Shown here piece after piece: positions 8,668-17,604 of a stretch of DNA of 64,000 nt (positions within the stretch are counted from its first letter, which is position 1; each line of letters starts with the position of its first letter). The DNA is from Acetobacterium wieringae. GTDB lineage: Bacteria > Bacillota > Clostridia > Eubacteriales > Eubacteriaceae. Under the pieces are notes generated by a model that worked only from the letters and a program-made list of their open reading frames with translations, made no database searches and was not told the origin of the DNA. The DNA is taken from contig NZ_LKEU01000035.1 of NCBI RefSeq assembly GCF_001766835.1, forward strand, positions 1 to 64,000, read 5' to 3'. Made by a program: the position numbers and the translations under genes.

Positions 8668-11600
8668 ATGGCAATAAAAAAAACGACAGCTTCGATGTTA
8701 TCGGCTGTTTTGCTGACTTCGGTGCTTTTTTCGCCGGCAGTATGGGCTGAAGGCGCTCAGGCATCAATTGTTACCGAACCGGGAGTTCAGTACAAAACAC
8801 ATATTCAGGATTATGGCTGGGAAACCACCTGGAAAAGCAATGGTAGTTTGTCAGGCACGGTCGGAGAGTCGAAACGACTGGAAGCTTTGCTGGTGGGACT
8901 AACTGGTTCGCTGCCGCAAGGGGCAAGCATTCAGACCTATGTTCATGTGCAAAATCGGGGCGATTTGGGTCCGTTTGCCATGGGTACGGAAGCTGGAACC
9001 AGTGGGCAGGGTCTGCGTCTTGAAAGTGTCCGGTTAGTCCTCAACAATATGCCGGGGTATCGTCTTTTATACAATGTTCAGGTTCAGAACCAGGGCTGGC
9101 TAAAGGATATCAACGATCCGAATACCTGGTTTAGAAATGGTGAAACCGCTGGAACATCAGGGCTAGGATTAAGGCTTGAGGGACTTCGAATAAAAATAGT
9201 CGAAGTGAATGAGGAGTACGAAACGTATCTTTCGACCCTTAAAGCGGTTAATCCCTATTCATATACCAGCGAATCCTGGGCCGATTATCAGGAAATTGTC
9301 GATGCCAATGAGATGACAACGGATAACAGCAAGGAAGAAATTATACAGGCCATTGCCAACATTACGGCGGCACAGAAAGACCTGGTGCTGGCAAAGAATT
9401 TAACTGCTTATAGGGCAGCGCTTGCTTCTGTACAGGAAGTGAATTACACCCCGGATACTTGGTCGGTATATCAGGATGTGGTGGCTGACAATGTGGTTAC
9501 AAAAGATGACTCCCAGGCTGATATCAATACTGCTCTTAAAAATATACTGGAAGCTCAGAAAAAATTGCAGTGGAAGGTTAATCTAACTGAGTATCAGGCA
9601 ACCTTGGATGCCGTTCGTGAGGAAGACTATACAGCAGAGTCATGGTTAGTATATCAGGGAGTTGTGTCATCTTATGCCATGACGGAAAACAATACTCAGC
9701 CTGAAGTCGATGCAGCGGTTAAAAAAATCGATGAAGCCCAGAAAAGAATGGTCAAAAAATTTGATTTTACTGCTTATAATGCACTGCTTAACGCAGTAAA
9801 AGAAGAAGACTATATTGAAACCACCTGGGCAATTTATCAGGATGTGGTTGATGCCAATTTCGTGGATGAAACCTTCTCCCAAAGCGATATTGAAAAAGCC
9901 ATTAAAAATATCGAAGAAGCTCAGAAGAAGTTGATTAAGAAAGCTGATTTAACGTACTATCAGGCGGTATTGGATGCAGTTAGCAAAGAAGACTACACCA
10001 CGGCCTCCTGGAATGCCTATCAGAAGGAGGTTCGCTCCGTGGTAGTGAATGCCATGAGCAAGCCGGAGGTTATTGATGAGGCTGTTCTTAAAATTTTGTC
10101 AGCGCAAATGAATCTGGTACCGGCCGGTGACATGCGTTATTACTACGCAGCCATTAATGGGGTGATTCGAACCGACTATACGACGGCATCATGGGATGCC
10201 TACCAGAAAGTAGTGGCGGCTAATGTGGTTGTTCCGGCTGATGGACAGGAAGCCATTGATGCAGCGACCGAAAAAATCGAAGCAGCGCAAAAGAAATTAG
10301 AGGGAGCTGCCGAAGATCTTGACGAATATAATGAGTTAATTGGTCTTGATCAAGATAACTATACTTCAGCATCCTGGGCAACTTATCAGAAAGTCATTGA
10401 CGCTAATTTTCTGAAACCACAGGACGGACAAGCGAAGATCAATACAGCGGTGACAAAACTGCGGGCAGCCAGCCTGAAGCTGGTGGAAAGAGCCAGTGAT
10501 TTTACCGAGTATAACAAAGCCTTGAAATACAATCTTTATTTAGGAAAAGACCCAGCTGATACGACTTCGACAAAACCACTGGTTGAGATGAAGCAAGGTG
10601 AGTACACGACGTCGTCTTGGGCAACTTATCAGAAGGTCTTGGATGCTAATATTATGGATCCGGATAAGTCGCAGACTCAGGTTAACACAGCAGTGGCCAA
10701 TATTAAAAAGGCTCAGTACAAGCTGCTAAAAGGCGGTGATCTGGCGCGATACAACACGATATTGAATTACAATATTGTTCTTGGTAAAGATCCAGACGAC
10801 GCTGCTGATCTCCGAACCCTTAAGCCGATGAAAGAGGTCGATTATACCTCCACATCGTGGACGGCCTACCAGAAGATCTTAACTGCCAATGAAATGGATT
10901 CTGATAAATCTCAGGCCCAGATTGATGCTGCGGTGGTGAAGATTACCCGGGCTCAACAAAAATTGATGGAACGCGGCGATCTTGAAGAATACTATGATGT
11001 ATTGAATCTCGTGAAAAGAGCTGACTATACGACTAAGAGCTGGACTGAATATGCCAAGAAAATAGCATCGAAAGGCTATTTTGTAACCCCGGATAATACT
11101 CAGGCAGAAATCAATCGTGCTATTGATTTAATAAAATTAGCCCAACTTAATCTACAGCAACGGGGTAATACTGATGAGTATTATGATTTGATTGATAAAT
11201 ATTCAGATCAAAGTGTATTTAAGACGGCCCCCTGGAGTGCCTATTTGGCTGTTCTTGCAAAGAATGTTGTTTCGTCAGAGAATACAGACTCCGAGATTAA
11301 GATTGCAGTTGATGCGATCAAGCGAGCTCAAGCCGTTCTGGTTCAACCAGAAAATGCAGCATCGATCCTGACTGCTTATAATGAGGCGTTGGCTAAAACA
11401 GATGCTGCTGGTTCATACACACCAACATCCTGGCAAACATATCAAAATACAATCAAACCGTATTTAGGCTATACAAAAGACATTGACCAGGCAAAAGTAA
11501 ATGAAGCAACAGCAAAAATTATTGAAGCGCAACAGTTCCTCATTCGAACAAATCAGGCAGAACTGGATGCTTTTGAAAATGTTATTGAGATGTATCTGAG

Positions 11601-12591
11601 AAACAAAATGCAAGTTGGAAAAGGTTATGTCGAGCAGCTTAATAAATATGTTGACCCGGGTACCTGGAATGATTATGTTGATACCGTTGAAAAATATGCA
11701 GCAGCATATACAGACTATACATGGCAACAAACGGTAATTAATAAAGATAGTCGTCCGGAAGTCATTATTGCTGCGACCGAAGATATCAAAAAGGCAATCA
11801 GAAACCTTGATCCTGATGGTATAAACCTCGATCTTGATTATAGTGGCTATGATATAGCAGTAGCAGCCGCTAAACCCTGGCGAGACGATCTTACCGTGTG
11901 GCCTAACACGATGGCTCAGGTGGCTCCACTGTATACGCAAAAATCTTATGATGATTATGTCAGAGATTGCATCAATTATGAGATTTTCAATCGGATTGAA
12001 TCGACCAGAGAAGTATTTATGGATCAAACGAAGATTAATAATGCGACCAGCATGATCACCAATGCTCAAGCGACCCTGTATTATAGAGCTACCGAGTCAG
12101 ATATTGCTGGCTATAATGCGCAAGTAACAGAATTTAAAACCTTAAGAAGTTCAAAGAGTAACTACACGACAGCGACATGGGATAATTATGAAATGGTTTA
12201 TCTCAACTCGCCGGCAAACTTGAATGATCTGCCAAACTTGAAACAGATCGATTGTAAGAGTGCTACTGATCAGCTTAAGGCAGCACGAGATGCCCTCAAA
12301 TATACCGCCGTATATGTGGGAACAAATGTGACTAAAAATAATTTACAATTACCGAGCATTACGACGGGAACAAATTTATTGACCCGGGCTGAAGGTTTGC
12401 TGTTAGACAAAACAAAATATAAGGTTGAGGTGGTTTCGGTAAGCGGAACACCAAATGCTGAAGTGGATAATAATGGTGTTGTTACAGGTGTTGCGGGTTC
12501 CTTTGCAACGATTAGTTTTAAAATCACCGAATTAGCAGATCCGACAAATAATTATGTGACAGTTACCATTGCCGGATTAGCAATTTCTTGA
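8668..12591 (+). CDS. Large secreted ChW-repeat and FIVAR-repeat surface protein
   Basis: The 1307-residue product starts at ATG after AAGGAGG and has a signal peptide ending near VWA-EG. Three ChW repeats lie at about residues 38-180 (cores HIQDYGW, HVQNRG, VQNQGW, each followed by an RLE motif). About 15 FIVAR-type three-helix repeats follow to about residue 1200. Several have insertions between the first two helices, such as the NLYLGKDPADT and NIVLGKDPDDA copies. The last 95 residues (starting AVYVGTNVTKNN) match the C-terminal domain of the protein at 602, including the (L/I)LTRA motif. The two proteins are therefore paralogues differing mainly in repeat number. No covalent anchor motif is visible. 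Function is inferred to be cell-wall or matrix binding. A bidirectional terminator follows. Confidence 0.85.
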   Translation: MAIKKTTASMLSAVLLTSVLFSPAVWAEGAQASIVTEPGVQYKTHIQDYGWETTWKSNGSLSGTVGESKRLEALLVGLTGSLPQGASIQTYVHVQNRGDLGPFAMGTEAGTSGQGLRLESVRLVLNNMPGYRLLYNVQVQNQGWLKDINDPNTWFRNGETAGTSGLGLRLEGLRIKIVEVNEEYETYLSTLKAVNPYSYTSESWADYQEIVDANEMTTDNSKEEIIQAIANITAAQKDLVLAKNLTAYRAALASVQEVNYTPDTWSVYQDVVADNVVTKDDSQADINTALKNILEAQKKLQWKVNLTEYQATLDAVREEDYTAESWLVYQGVVSSYAMTENNTQPEVDAAVKKIDEAQKRMVKKFDFTAYNALLNAVKEEDYIETTWAIYQDVVDANFVDETFSQSDIEKAIKNIEEAQKKLIKKADLTYYQAVLDAVSKEDYTTASWNAYQKEVRSVVVNAMSKPEVIDEAVLKILSAQMNLVPAGDMRYYYAAINGVIRTDYTTASWDAYQKVVAANVVVPADGQEAIDAATEKIEAAQKKLEGAAEDLDEYNELIGLDQDNYTSASWATYQKVIDANFLKPQDGQAKINTAVTKLRAASLKLVERASDFTEYNKALKYNLYLGKDPADTTSTKPLVEMKQGEYTTSSWATYQKVLDANIMDPDKSQTQVNTAVANIKKAQYKLLKGGDLARYNTILNYNIVLGKDPDDAADLRTLKPMKEVDYTSTSWTAYQKILTANEMDSDKSQAQIDAAVVKITRAQQKLMERGDLEEYYDVLNLVKRADYTTKSWTEYAKKIASKGYFVTPDNTQAEINRAIDLIKLAQLNLQQRGNTDEYYDLIDKYSDQSVFKTAPWSAYLAVLAKNVVSSENTDSEIKIAVDAIKRAQAVLVQPENAASILTAYNEALAKTDAAGSYTPTSWQTYQNTIKPYLGYTKDIDQAKVNEATAKIIEAQQFLIRTNQAELDAFENVIEMYLRNKMQVGKGYVEQLNKYVDPGTWNDYVDTVEKYAAAYTDYTWQQTVINKDSRPEVIIAATEDIKKAIRNLDPDGINLDLDYSGYDIAVAAAKPWRDDLTVWPNTMAQVAPLYTQKSYDDYVRDCINYEIFNRIESTREVFMDQTKINNATSMITNAQATLYYRATESDIAGYNAQVTEFKTLRSSKSNYTTATWDNYEMVYLNSPANLNDLPNLKQIDCKSATDQLKAARDALKYTAVYVGTNVTKNNLQLPSITTGTNLLTRAEGLLLDKTKYKVEVVSVSGTPNAEVDNNGVVTGVAGSFATISFKITELADPTNNYVTVTIAGLAIS

Positions 12592-12633
12592 TGCCAAGAA
12601 AACTGCAAAAAAAATATAAAGATTTCAGATATC

Positions 12634-12687
12634 AAAAAAATCCCTTATTAGGAGCTCCTGCTCTTAACAAGGGATTTTTACTTTTTG
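12634..12687. terminator. Bidirectional terminator between convergent genes
   Basis: AAAATCCCTT and AAGGGATTTT arms enclose a further imperfect stem around GGAGCTCCTGCTC. A-rich and T-rich flanks allow use from both sides, serving the surface protein on the plus strand and the lipoprotein on the minus strand. Confidence 0.8.
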
Positions 12688-12723
12688 AACTAATCTTCAG
12701 AGATAACGAAGAGTTGGGATCAA

Positions 12724-13221
12724 TCACGATACCCCATTCACCACAACTTCCATTCCCGCCAGATCAAAACCGGTTTCGCAATAAACCGAATAGGTATATT
12801 TGTCCGTTTTCCAGGTGGCTAAGCCCATGCCATCGGGGTTGGTCTGGTAGAGAACCGGAATGCCGGAAGCGTTTGCTTTAGTTTCGCCGCTCTGGAATTC
12901 GGTGTAAACACCCGCAATGTTGTCGATCATCACATCACCCTTACGAACCGTGTAGTTGACACCACCCAGGGTAAAATTGGCCTGGGCAATGTCATCAGAG
13001 ATAGTGAAGTATTTCACATCCGTGATGCCGGTTGGCAGGGTTTCGAAGGTAAACCCGATTGCATCCTTAATCGCCTCACTTGAGGCCTGTTCTACCATCG
13101 GGTTGGGTAGTTCGGTTTTGGAATCATCCTTTTTTTCGGCGGCAGGGGTGCAGCCAGTAAAAAGAAGAACCGTGAGAGAAACAAGAATCAAGGGAAACAA
13201 CAACAGTTTTTTTGATTTCAT
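12724..13221 (-). CDS. Small lipoprotein of unknown function
   Basis: The 165-residue product begins with a lysine-rich n-region, a hydrophobic core and a lipobox FTGC at about residues 21-24, so it should be lipid-anchored outside the membrane. After a short charged linker the rest is a single beta-rich domain (FTFETLPTGITDVKYFTI, ANFTLGGVNYTVRKG, WKTDKYTYSVY). It resembles a class of small Firmicute lipoproteins that share a YxVRKG-like strand, but I do not recognise a named family. AGAGAGG precedes the ATG. It is convergent with the surface protein gene and separated from proA by a repeat-bearing gap. Confidence 0.7.
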   Translation of the reverse strand: MKSKKLLLFPLILVSLTVLLFTGCTPAAEKKDDSKTELPNPMVEQASSEAIKDAIGFTFETLPTGITDVKYFTISDDIAQANFTLGGVNYTVRKGDVMIDNIAGVYTEFQSGETKANASGIPVLYQTNPDGMGLATWKTDKYTYSVYCETGFDLAGMEVVVNGVS

Positions 13222-13297
13222 AATAGACCTCTCTTTATTTTATATTTTAGGTAATTGCAAAACTGCCGTGAGCTTTGCGCCCAGTTTCGCACGAAAC

Positions 13298-13354
13298 AAT
13301 TTTTACACTGTACGGCGGACAGTTCGCTGAACTGTTCGCCTACACGTTACAAAA
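13298..13354. repeat. 57 bp dispersed repeat, copy 1
   Basis: The segment running from TTTTTACACTG through GGCGGACAG to CTGTTCGCCTACACGTTAC is repeated in inverse orientation at 47723-47780. The inner part is itself an inverted repeat (CGGACAGTTC with GAACTGTTCG). It lies between the lipoprotein gene and the end of proA. Confidence 0.65.
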
Positions 13355-13486
13355 TTATTTGTGGAAACTGCACTCAAAGCAATCATTGTTCGATTTTTTT
13401 CATTTCGCAATTATCTATTTTATTTTTAGATGTTGGGGCATGTCATGGCAACGTTTCGTTTGTCATACCGGTTGTTAAATTTGCGG

Positions 13487-14782
13487 CTAAATCGGACAGT
13501 TACTGTCCTTGGCCACATGGGTAAACTGGCTTTTGCCGCTGGCATAATCAGCTACGCATTGACCATGACCCAGTAGTTTGTATTTATAACTAAGCAGTCC
13601 GTCCAGGCCAACCGGACCCCGGGCATGAAGTTTGCTGGTGCTGATCCCCACCTCGGCGCCGAAGCCGAAACGGAAGCCGTCGCTGAAGCGGGTTGAACAG
13701 TTCCAAAAAACACCGGCTGAATCCACCAGGGTCATAAAAGTTTGAGCGGTGGTTTCGGTGGTGGTCAGAATCACATCGGTGTGACCGGAACCGTAGGTGT
13801 TGATATGGTTAATGGCCGTGTTCAGATCGGGTACAATTTTAATTGACAGGATGTAATCCAGGTATTCGGTTTTCCAGTCGATCTCGGTAGCTGCTTCCAC
13901 GGCAATGATCGCCTGTGTGGCAGCATCCCCCTTAATATGAACATTTTTGGCCTCCAGTGCCGTTTTAAGTTGCGGCAACAGAGCAGCGGCGATTTTTTCG
14001 TTGACTAGCAGGGTTTCCAGGGTATTGCAGGCAGCCACGTACTGGGTTTTAGAATCGACAATGATCGCAACGGCTTGGGTAAGATTGGCATCTTCATGAA
14101 CATAAACATGGCAGATGCCATCGGCGTGGCCCATCACCGGAATATTGGAGTTGTTCATAATATATTGAACAAAGCTGTTGGAACCCCGGGGAATAATCAG
14201 ATCAATGTAGTGATCCAATGCCAGCATGGCAGTGACGTCTTCCCGGGTTTCCAGGTTTTGGAGCCAGTCCTTTGGCAGACCCACAGAAGCGGTGGCTTGA
14301 TTGATAATTTTAGCAAGCAGTCGATTGGTTTCCAGGGCTTCACGGCCGCCTTTTAAAAGTACCGCATTGCCGCTTTTCAGGCAGAGGGTGGAAATCTGAA
14401 CAAAAGCATCGGGTCGGGATTCGAAGATAACCCCAATGACCCCAATCGGGCAGGTGACCTTATAGAGATCCAGACCTTCATCCAGTTCGGTTGACAGCTT
14501 GGTAGCTCCCAGGGGATCGGTCAGCTCCATCAGGCTGTGGATTCCCTGGATTACGTCATTGATCTTTGCAATATCGAAGGTCAGACGTTTAAGCAGGGGG
14601 GCACCCAGGTTTTCTTCCTGAGAGCGTTTCATATCGACTTGATTGGCAACTGCAAGTGCTTCTTTGTTTTCTTCCAGAGCGTTGGCAATGGCCAGCAGCC
14701 CGGCATTTCGCAGCTGACCGTCGGTGGCTGCTAACAGGATGCCCGCCTCCCGGGCGATTTTTCCGCATTGTTCCATTTGCAT
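13487..14782 (-). CDS. proA: Glutamate-5-semialdehyde dehydrogenase (gamma-glutamyl phosphate reductase)
   Basis: ProA reduces gamma-glutamyl phosphate to glutamate semialdehyde with NADPH, the second step of proline synthesis in the cytoplasm. Seen in the sequence: the NAD(P)-binding region with VIGVIFESRPDA, the catalytic cysteine in YVAACNTLETLL, and the C-terminal signature RFSDGFRFGFGAEVGIST followed by HARGPVGLDGL. Length (about 431) is slightly above the usual 415-420 because of a short extension after CVADYA. The first ATG of the frame (14788) is only 2 nt from AGGAGG; the ATG at 14782, 8 nt away, is the better start. proB is not adjacent. The gene is probably monocistronic. Confidence 0.95.
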   Translation of the reverse strand: MQMEQCGKIAREAGILLAATDGQLRNAGLLAIANALEENKEALAVANQVDMKRSQEENLGAPLLKRLTFDIAKINDVIQGIHSLMELTDPLGATKLSTELDEGLDLYKVTCPIGVIGVIFESRPDAFVQISTLCLKSGNAVLLKGGREALETNRLLAKIINQATASVGLPKDWLQNLETREDVTAMLALDHYIDLIIPRGSNSFVQYIMNNSNIPVMGHADGICHVYVHEDANLTQAVAIIVDSKTQYVAACNTLETLLVNEKIAAALLPQLKTALEAKNVHIKGDAATQAIIAVEAATEIDWKTEYLDYILSIKIVPDLNTAINHINTYGSGHTDVILTTTETTAQTFMTLVDSAGVFWNCSTRFSDGFRFGFGAEVGISTSKLHARGPVGLDGLLSYKYKLLGHGQCVADYASGKSQFTHVAKDSNCPI

Positions 14783-14816
14783 TGGCATTTCCTCCTAAAT
14801 TTTGGGATTGGGTTTT

Positions 14817-14860
14817 TAGGGCGAGGGTCTGACCCCTTGGTCATCACGGATCGCTCCTAC
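14817..14860. repeat. Short inverted repeat module (TAGGGCGA...TCGCTCCTA)
   Basis: TAGGGCGA and TCGCTCCTA arms enclose GAGGGTCTGACCCCTT. The same GGGTCTGACCCCT core, in reverse complement, is inserted in the palindromic repeat at 33849-33965. Confidence 0.5.
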
Positions 14861-14908
14861 AAACTAATGTGTGATAGTCGTATTTTAATAAACTGTAAAT
14901 ATGGATTC

Positions 14909-14984
14909 GTAGGGGCGGGTTTTACCCGCCGGAGGGACGTTTGTATATTGACCAACATTCCGGGCGAATGCGATTCGCCCCTAC
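14909..14984. repeat. GTAGGGGCG...CGCCCCTAC repeat
   Basis: A GTAGGGGCGGG start and GATTCGCCCCTAC end bracket two small inverted repeats (GGGCGGGTTTTACCCGCC; GGGCGAATGCGATTCGCCC). Related modules lie at 21338-21416 and 25311-25341, and a half-module at 15033-15054. All are intergenic. Confidence 0.65.
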
Positions 14985-15032
14985 ACTATGATGTGTGACA
15001 TTATATGTGTTAACAGAGTTATTGTTTTCTTC

Positions 15033-15054
15033 GTAGGGGTGGGTAAGCCACCCC
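15033..15054. repeat. Half-module of the GTAGGGG repeat family
   Basis: GTAGGGGTGGG followed by a short spacer and CCACCCC, directly downstream of the phosphatase stop codon on the minus strand. It may form a hairpin at the end of that transcript. Confidence 0.45.
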
Positions 15055-15065
15055 AATGACGGCCT

Positions 15066-16178
15066 TTATTTTGCCAATAAATTCTCTCGAATCTTCTTAA
15101 AATCTTTCTCTCGTAAATCAGTTTTTTCCATTAAATAGGTTTCCACATTTCCGAAATTGGTGTTGACATAGTTCATCGAAATCTTTAACCACTCAGGCTT
15201 GACACCATAAAATTCCCAGAGGTGATAATTTTCAATGCCCAGTTCTTCAGACATAATGTTACCCAGCAGGTTAAAACTCTCGTCGAAGGTCAGATTCGTC
15301 AGCGTATAGTCAGACAGGATCACATCTTCACTAACGCCTAAAATGCTCAGAATCAGATAAGTCATAAAACCGGTACGATCTTTACCGTTGGTGCAATGAT
15401 AAAGAATTGGGTATTCCGATGGTTCGGTTAGGTATTTGAGCACTTCGGCAAAGCACTGGGCCCGATCTTCAGTCTGGATTTTGTAAATATGGCGCATAAA
15501 TGCATCAATTACGCCAGGTTGAGTGAAGTCCTGATGGTCCAGTTCCATATCTGCACTGGTGAAAATTGGCAGCAGATGGTATTCCGTATTCTTGGGCAAC
15601 CGATCAGCCTGACGCATTGATTTGGATTCATTTCTGAAATCAAAGACATGTTTAAGGCGTAGGGCCGAAAAATAGTCGACGTCCTTATCGGAAAGGTGGG
15701 CCAGTTCTTCACTACGGATCACTTTTCGCCACTTGATTTTGCGACCATCGATTCCCGTGTAGCCGCCGATATCCCGAATGTTGATGGAATTTTCCAGTTG
15801 GATCAGACGTTTACTCAACTGGGTTTCTTCACAAAAAATCAGATTGTTTTCATCTTTGAAATTATATAAGATCCGACCATTGGGGGCAATCAACCCCGGA
15901 TAGGTGGATTTTTGTGGTTCGGACTCGGAAACAGGAGTAACCTCAGCGGAGGTGGTTTTACTCGGTTTATCAGGATGAGCGGATTCGGTCGTTGACATAC
16001 TTACTGGAGGCAAATTTTCAGACAGGGGTTCGTTGAGAATCGTTTCTTTAGTGAGTGCTTCAGACCAGGTGGTAGATGGGGGTGACTGTTTTTTCCGGAT
16101 TCGTTTGCTAACCAGAAAATAAGCGGGGATAGCAGCAGCTGCGCCAGCAATTATGGCAAGGGTGGTCGTTTTTTTCAT
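15066..16178 (-). CDS. Secreted or membrane-anchored tyrosine phosphatase (Y_phosphatase3 type)
   Basis: The catalytic loop HCTNGKDRTG fits the CX5R signature of protein tyrosine phosphatases, and INIRDIGGY near residue 130 is the N-terminal signature of the bacterial IphP/Y_phosphatase3 family, which includes dual-specificity and phosphoinositide phosphatases. Residues 1-25 form an N-terminal membrane segment or signal (TLAIIAGAAAAIPAYFLV), followed by a disordered Ser/Thr/Pro-rich linker to about residue 90, so the enzyme acts outside the membrane. The longer open frame begins at 16226, but the ATG at 16178 has AGAAAGGAA upstream and gives a proper signal, so it is preferred. It is divergent from hemW, with a perfect inverted repeat between them. 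The substrate is unknown. Confidence 0.85.
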   Translation of the reverse strand: MKKTTTLAIIAGAAAAIPAYFLVSKRIRKKQSPPSTTWSEALTKETILNEPLSENLPPVSMSTTESAHPDKPSKTTSAEVTPVSESEPQKSTYPGLIAPNGRILYNFKDENNLIFCEETQLSKRLIQLENSINIRDIGGYTGIDGRKIKWRKVIRSEELAHLSDKDVDYFSALRLKHVFDFRNESKSMRQADRLPKNTEYHLLPIFTSADMELDHQDFTQPGVIDAFMRHIYKIQTEDRAQCFAEVLKYLTEPSEYPILYHCTNGKDRTGFMTYLILSILGVSEDVILSDYTLTNLTFDESFNLLGNIMSEELGIENYHLWEFYGVKPEWLKISMNYVNTNFGNVETYLMEKTDLREKDFKKIRENLLAK

Positions 16179-16214
16179 TGATGATTTCCTTTCTGTGACT
16201 TCCATAGGATCTGT

Positions 16215-16262
16215 TTTTTGATTCATTATATGTTATGATTATAGCATATAATGAATCAAAAA
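16215..16262. promoter_or_regulatory. Perfect 18 bp inverted repeat with overlapping divergent -10 boxes
   Basis: Left arm 16215-16232 and right arm 16245-16262 are exact reverse complements separated by 12 bp. Each arm contains TATAAT in the outward direction (plus strand 16247-16252, minus strand 16230-16225). This looks like a shared promoter-operator for the phosphatase and hemW. Confidence 0.6.
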
Positions 16263-16286
16263 GTCCTAAAATGTGAGGAGTTAAGT

Positions 16287-17456
16287 ATGAATACGTTAAG
16301 TGTTACTGATGGCCCGTGTCTGGGAATTTACTGTCATATTCCGTTTTGTCTCAAAAAATGTGCTTATTGTGATTTTTCGTCATTCTCTCGTCAGAGTGAG
16401 GCAGTAATCAGAGATTATTTTGCAGCCTTGCATAAGGAAATTAGAAAATTTATCGAAGAAAATAAAAAATTTGCGTTACCAGCAGTGGATACCATCTATT
16501 TTGGTGGGGGAACACCTTCTGCAGTTGATGTCAGACACATCGAAGCTACCCTTTTGCTGTTAAATGAAGTATTTCAGATAAAGGACGATGCCGAAATCAC
16601 CATTGAAATCAATCCCGGGACGCTGACTACCGATAAAGCCAGACGCTACAAAAAGGCGGGGATCAATCGGGCCAGCGTGGGGCTGCAGGCCTGGCAGGAT
16701 TTTCTGCTAAAAATCCTTGGTCGGGTTCACAGTCAGGCCGATTTTATCAAAGCGATGGAGCTCTTAAAAGAAGCGGGATTCAGTAATTTTAGCGTGGATG
16801 TAATGGTGGGCTTGCCGGGACAAAAGCTCGAGGATGTAATGGAAACCTTGCAGGCGGTAATAAAATATGCCCCCACCCATCTTTCCTGTTATAGCCTGAT
16901 TTTGGAGTCGGGAACACCAATGGCCAACTGGGTGGAGTCGGGGCAGTTGGAGCTGCCGGATGAAGATGAGGAACGGGAAATGCACTGGGCCGTGGATGCT
17001 TTTCTAAACGAACAGGGATTTTTGCATTATGAAATATCCAGCTTCTGTCGACCCGGATATGAGAGCCGACATAATGTAAAATATTGGGAACTGGTTCCTT
17101 ACCTGGGTTTTGGTTTGGGGGCTCATGGTTATTTTAACGGCCAACGTTATGGAAACAGTAATGAACTTAACGAGTATTGTCAGTTGCTGAAAGCGGACAA
17201 ATCACCGTCAATTTTTGAACCGGCGATGACGCCGGAGGAGCAAATGCGTGAGTGGATGTTTTTAGGTTTACGCAAACTGGGTGGGATTCGGGAGGACGAT
17301 TTTTGCGCCCGTTTTGGAGAAAGCTATTTTGTCCCGTTTGGTGAGGTTATCCAGTCGCTGATCACCGCCAGATTACTGGTATGGGACGGGTCGGTTTTGA
17401 AGTTGACACCCAGGGGGCAGGACTTTGGAAATCAGGTATTTATGGCTTTTGTCTAG
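16287..17456 (+). CDS. hemW: HemW-like radical SAM protein (haem chaperone family)
   Basis: The radical SAM cluster motif is CLKKCAYCDF (CX3CX2C) close to the N-terminus. The fourth cysteine seen in true coproporphyrinogen dehydrogenase HemN is replaced by F, as in HemW proteins, which bind haem and are thought to insert it into target enzymes. The GGGTPS motif follows at about residue 73. The SAM-binding barrel is followed by the HemW C-terminal domain (EEQMREWMFLGLR). The start at ATG 16287 has GAGGAG 6 nt upstream; the longer frame from 16251 lies in the inverted repeat and is not favoured. The length of 389 fits the family. hrcA follows after 148 bp, an order common in Firmicutes (hemW-hrcA-grpE-dnaK-dnaJ). 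Confidence 0.9.
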   Translation: MNTLSVTDGPCLGIYCHIPFCLKKCAYCDFSSFSRQSEAVIRDYFAALHKEIRKFIEENKKFALPAVDTIYFGGGTPSAVDVRHIEATLLLLNEVFQIKDDAEITIEINPGTLTTDKARRYKKAGINRASVGLQAWQDFLLKILGRVHSQADFIKAMELLKEAGFSNFSVDVMVGLPGQKLEDVMETLQAVIKYAPTHLSCYSLILESGTPMANWVESGQLELPDEDEEREMHWAVDAFLNEQGFLHYEISSFCRPGYESRHNVKYWELVPYLGFGLGAHGYFNGQRYGNSNELNEYCQLLKADKSPSIFEPAMTPEEQMREWMFLGLRKLGGIREDDFCARFGESYFVPFGEVIQSLITARLLVWDGSVLKLTPRGQDFGNQVFMAFV

Positions 17457-17523
17457 ATGCAATCAGGTCGAAAAAATAACTTAAGAAAACTTTAAAAAGT
17501 GAGTAAGCCATTATAGAAACTAG

Positions 17524-17552
17524 TTGACAAAGTAGGGGTAGGGTGTTATATT
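17524..17552 (+). promoter_or_regulatory. Sigma-A promoter of the hrcA operon
   Basis: TTGACA at 17524-17529, a 17 bp spacer and TATATT at 17547-17552 preceded by TG (extended -10). The CIRCE operator starts 11 bp downstream, where it would cover the start site. Confidence 0.85.
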
Positions 17553-17563
17553 TAACTCAGATG

Positions 17564-17590
17564 TTAGCACTCAATTATTGCGAGTGCTAA
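17564..17590. promoter_or_regulatory. CIRCE operator (HrcA binding site)
   Basis: TTAGCACTC, nine bases, then GAGTGCTAA, a perfect match to the CIRCE consensus. HrcA bound here is known to repress the heat-shock operon and to release on heat stress. Confidence 0.97.
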
Positions 17591-17604
17591 TAACGAGGTG
17601 AATC

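Noticed and set aside
11464..12069. 201-residue minus-strand frame inside the second ChW/FIVAR gene
   Set aside because: Isoleucine-rich antisense shadow of FIVAR repeats, with no start signal.
602..12591. Direct repeats in the surface protein genes, considered as a CRISPR-like array
   Set aside because: The repeats are codon-periodic and lie inside open reading frames; no spacer-repeat regularity and no cas genes are present.
16178..16226. Longer phosphatase start giving an MNQK N-terminus
   Set aside because: The extra residues come from the inverted repeat and there is a well-placed ribosome site at 16178 just before a good membrane signal.
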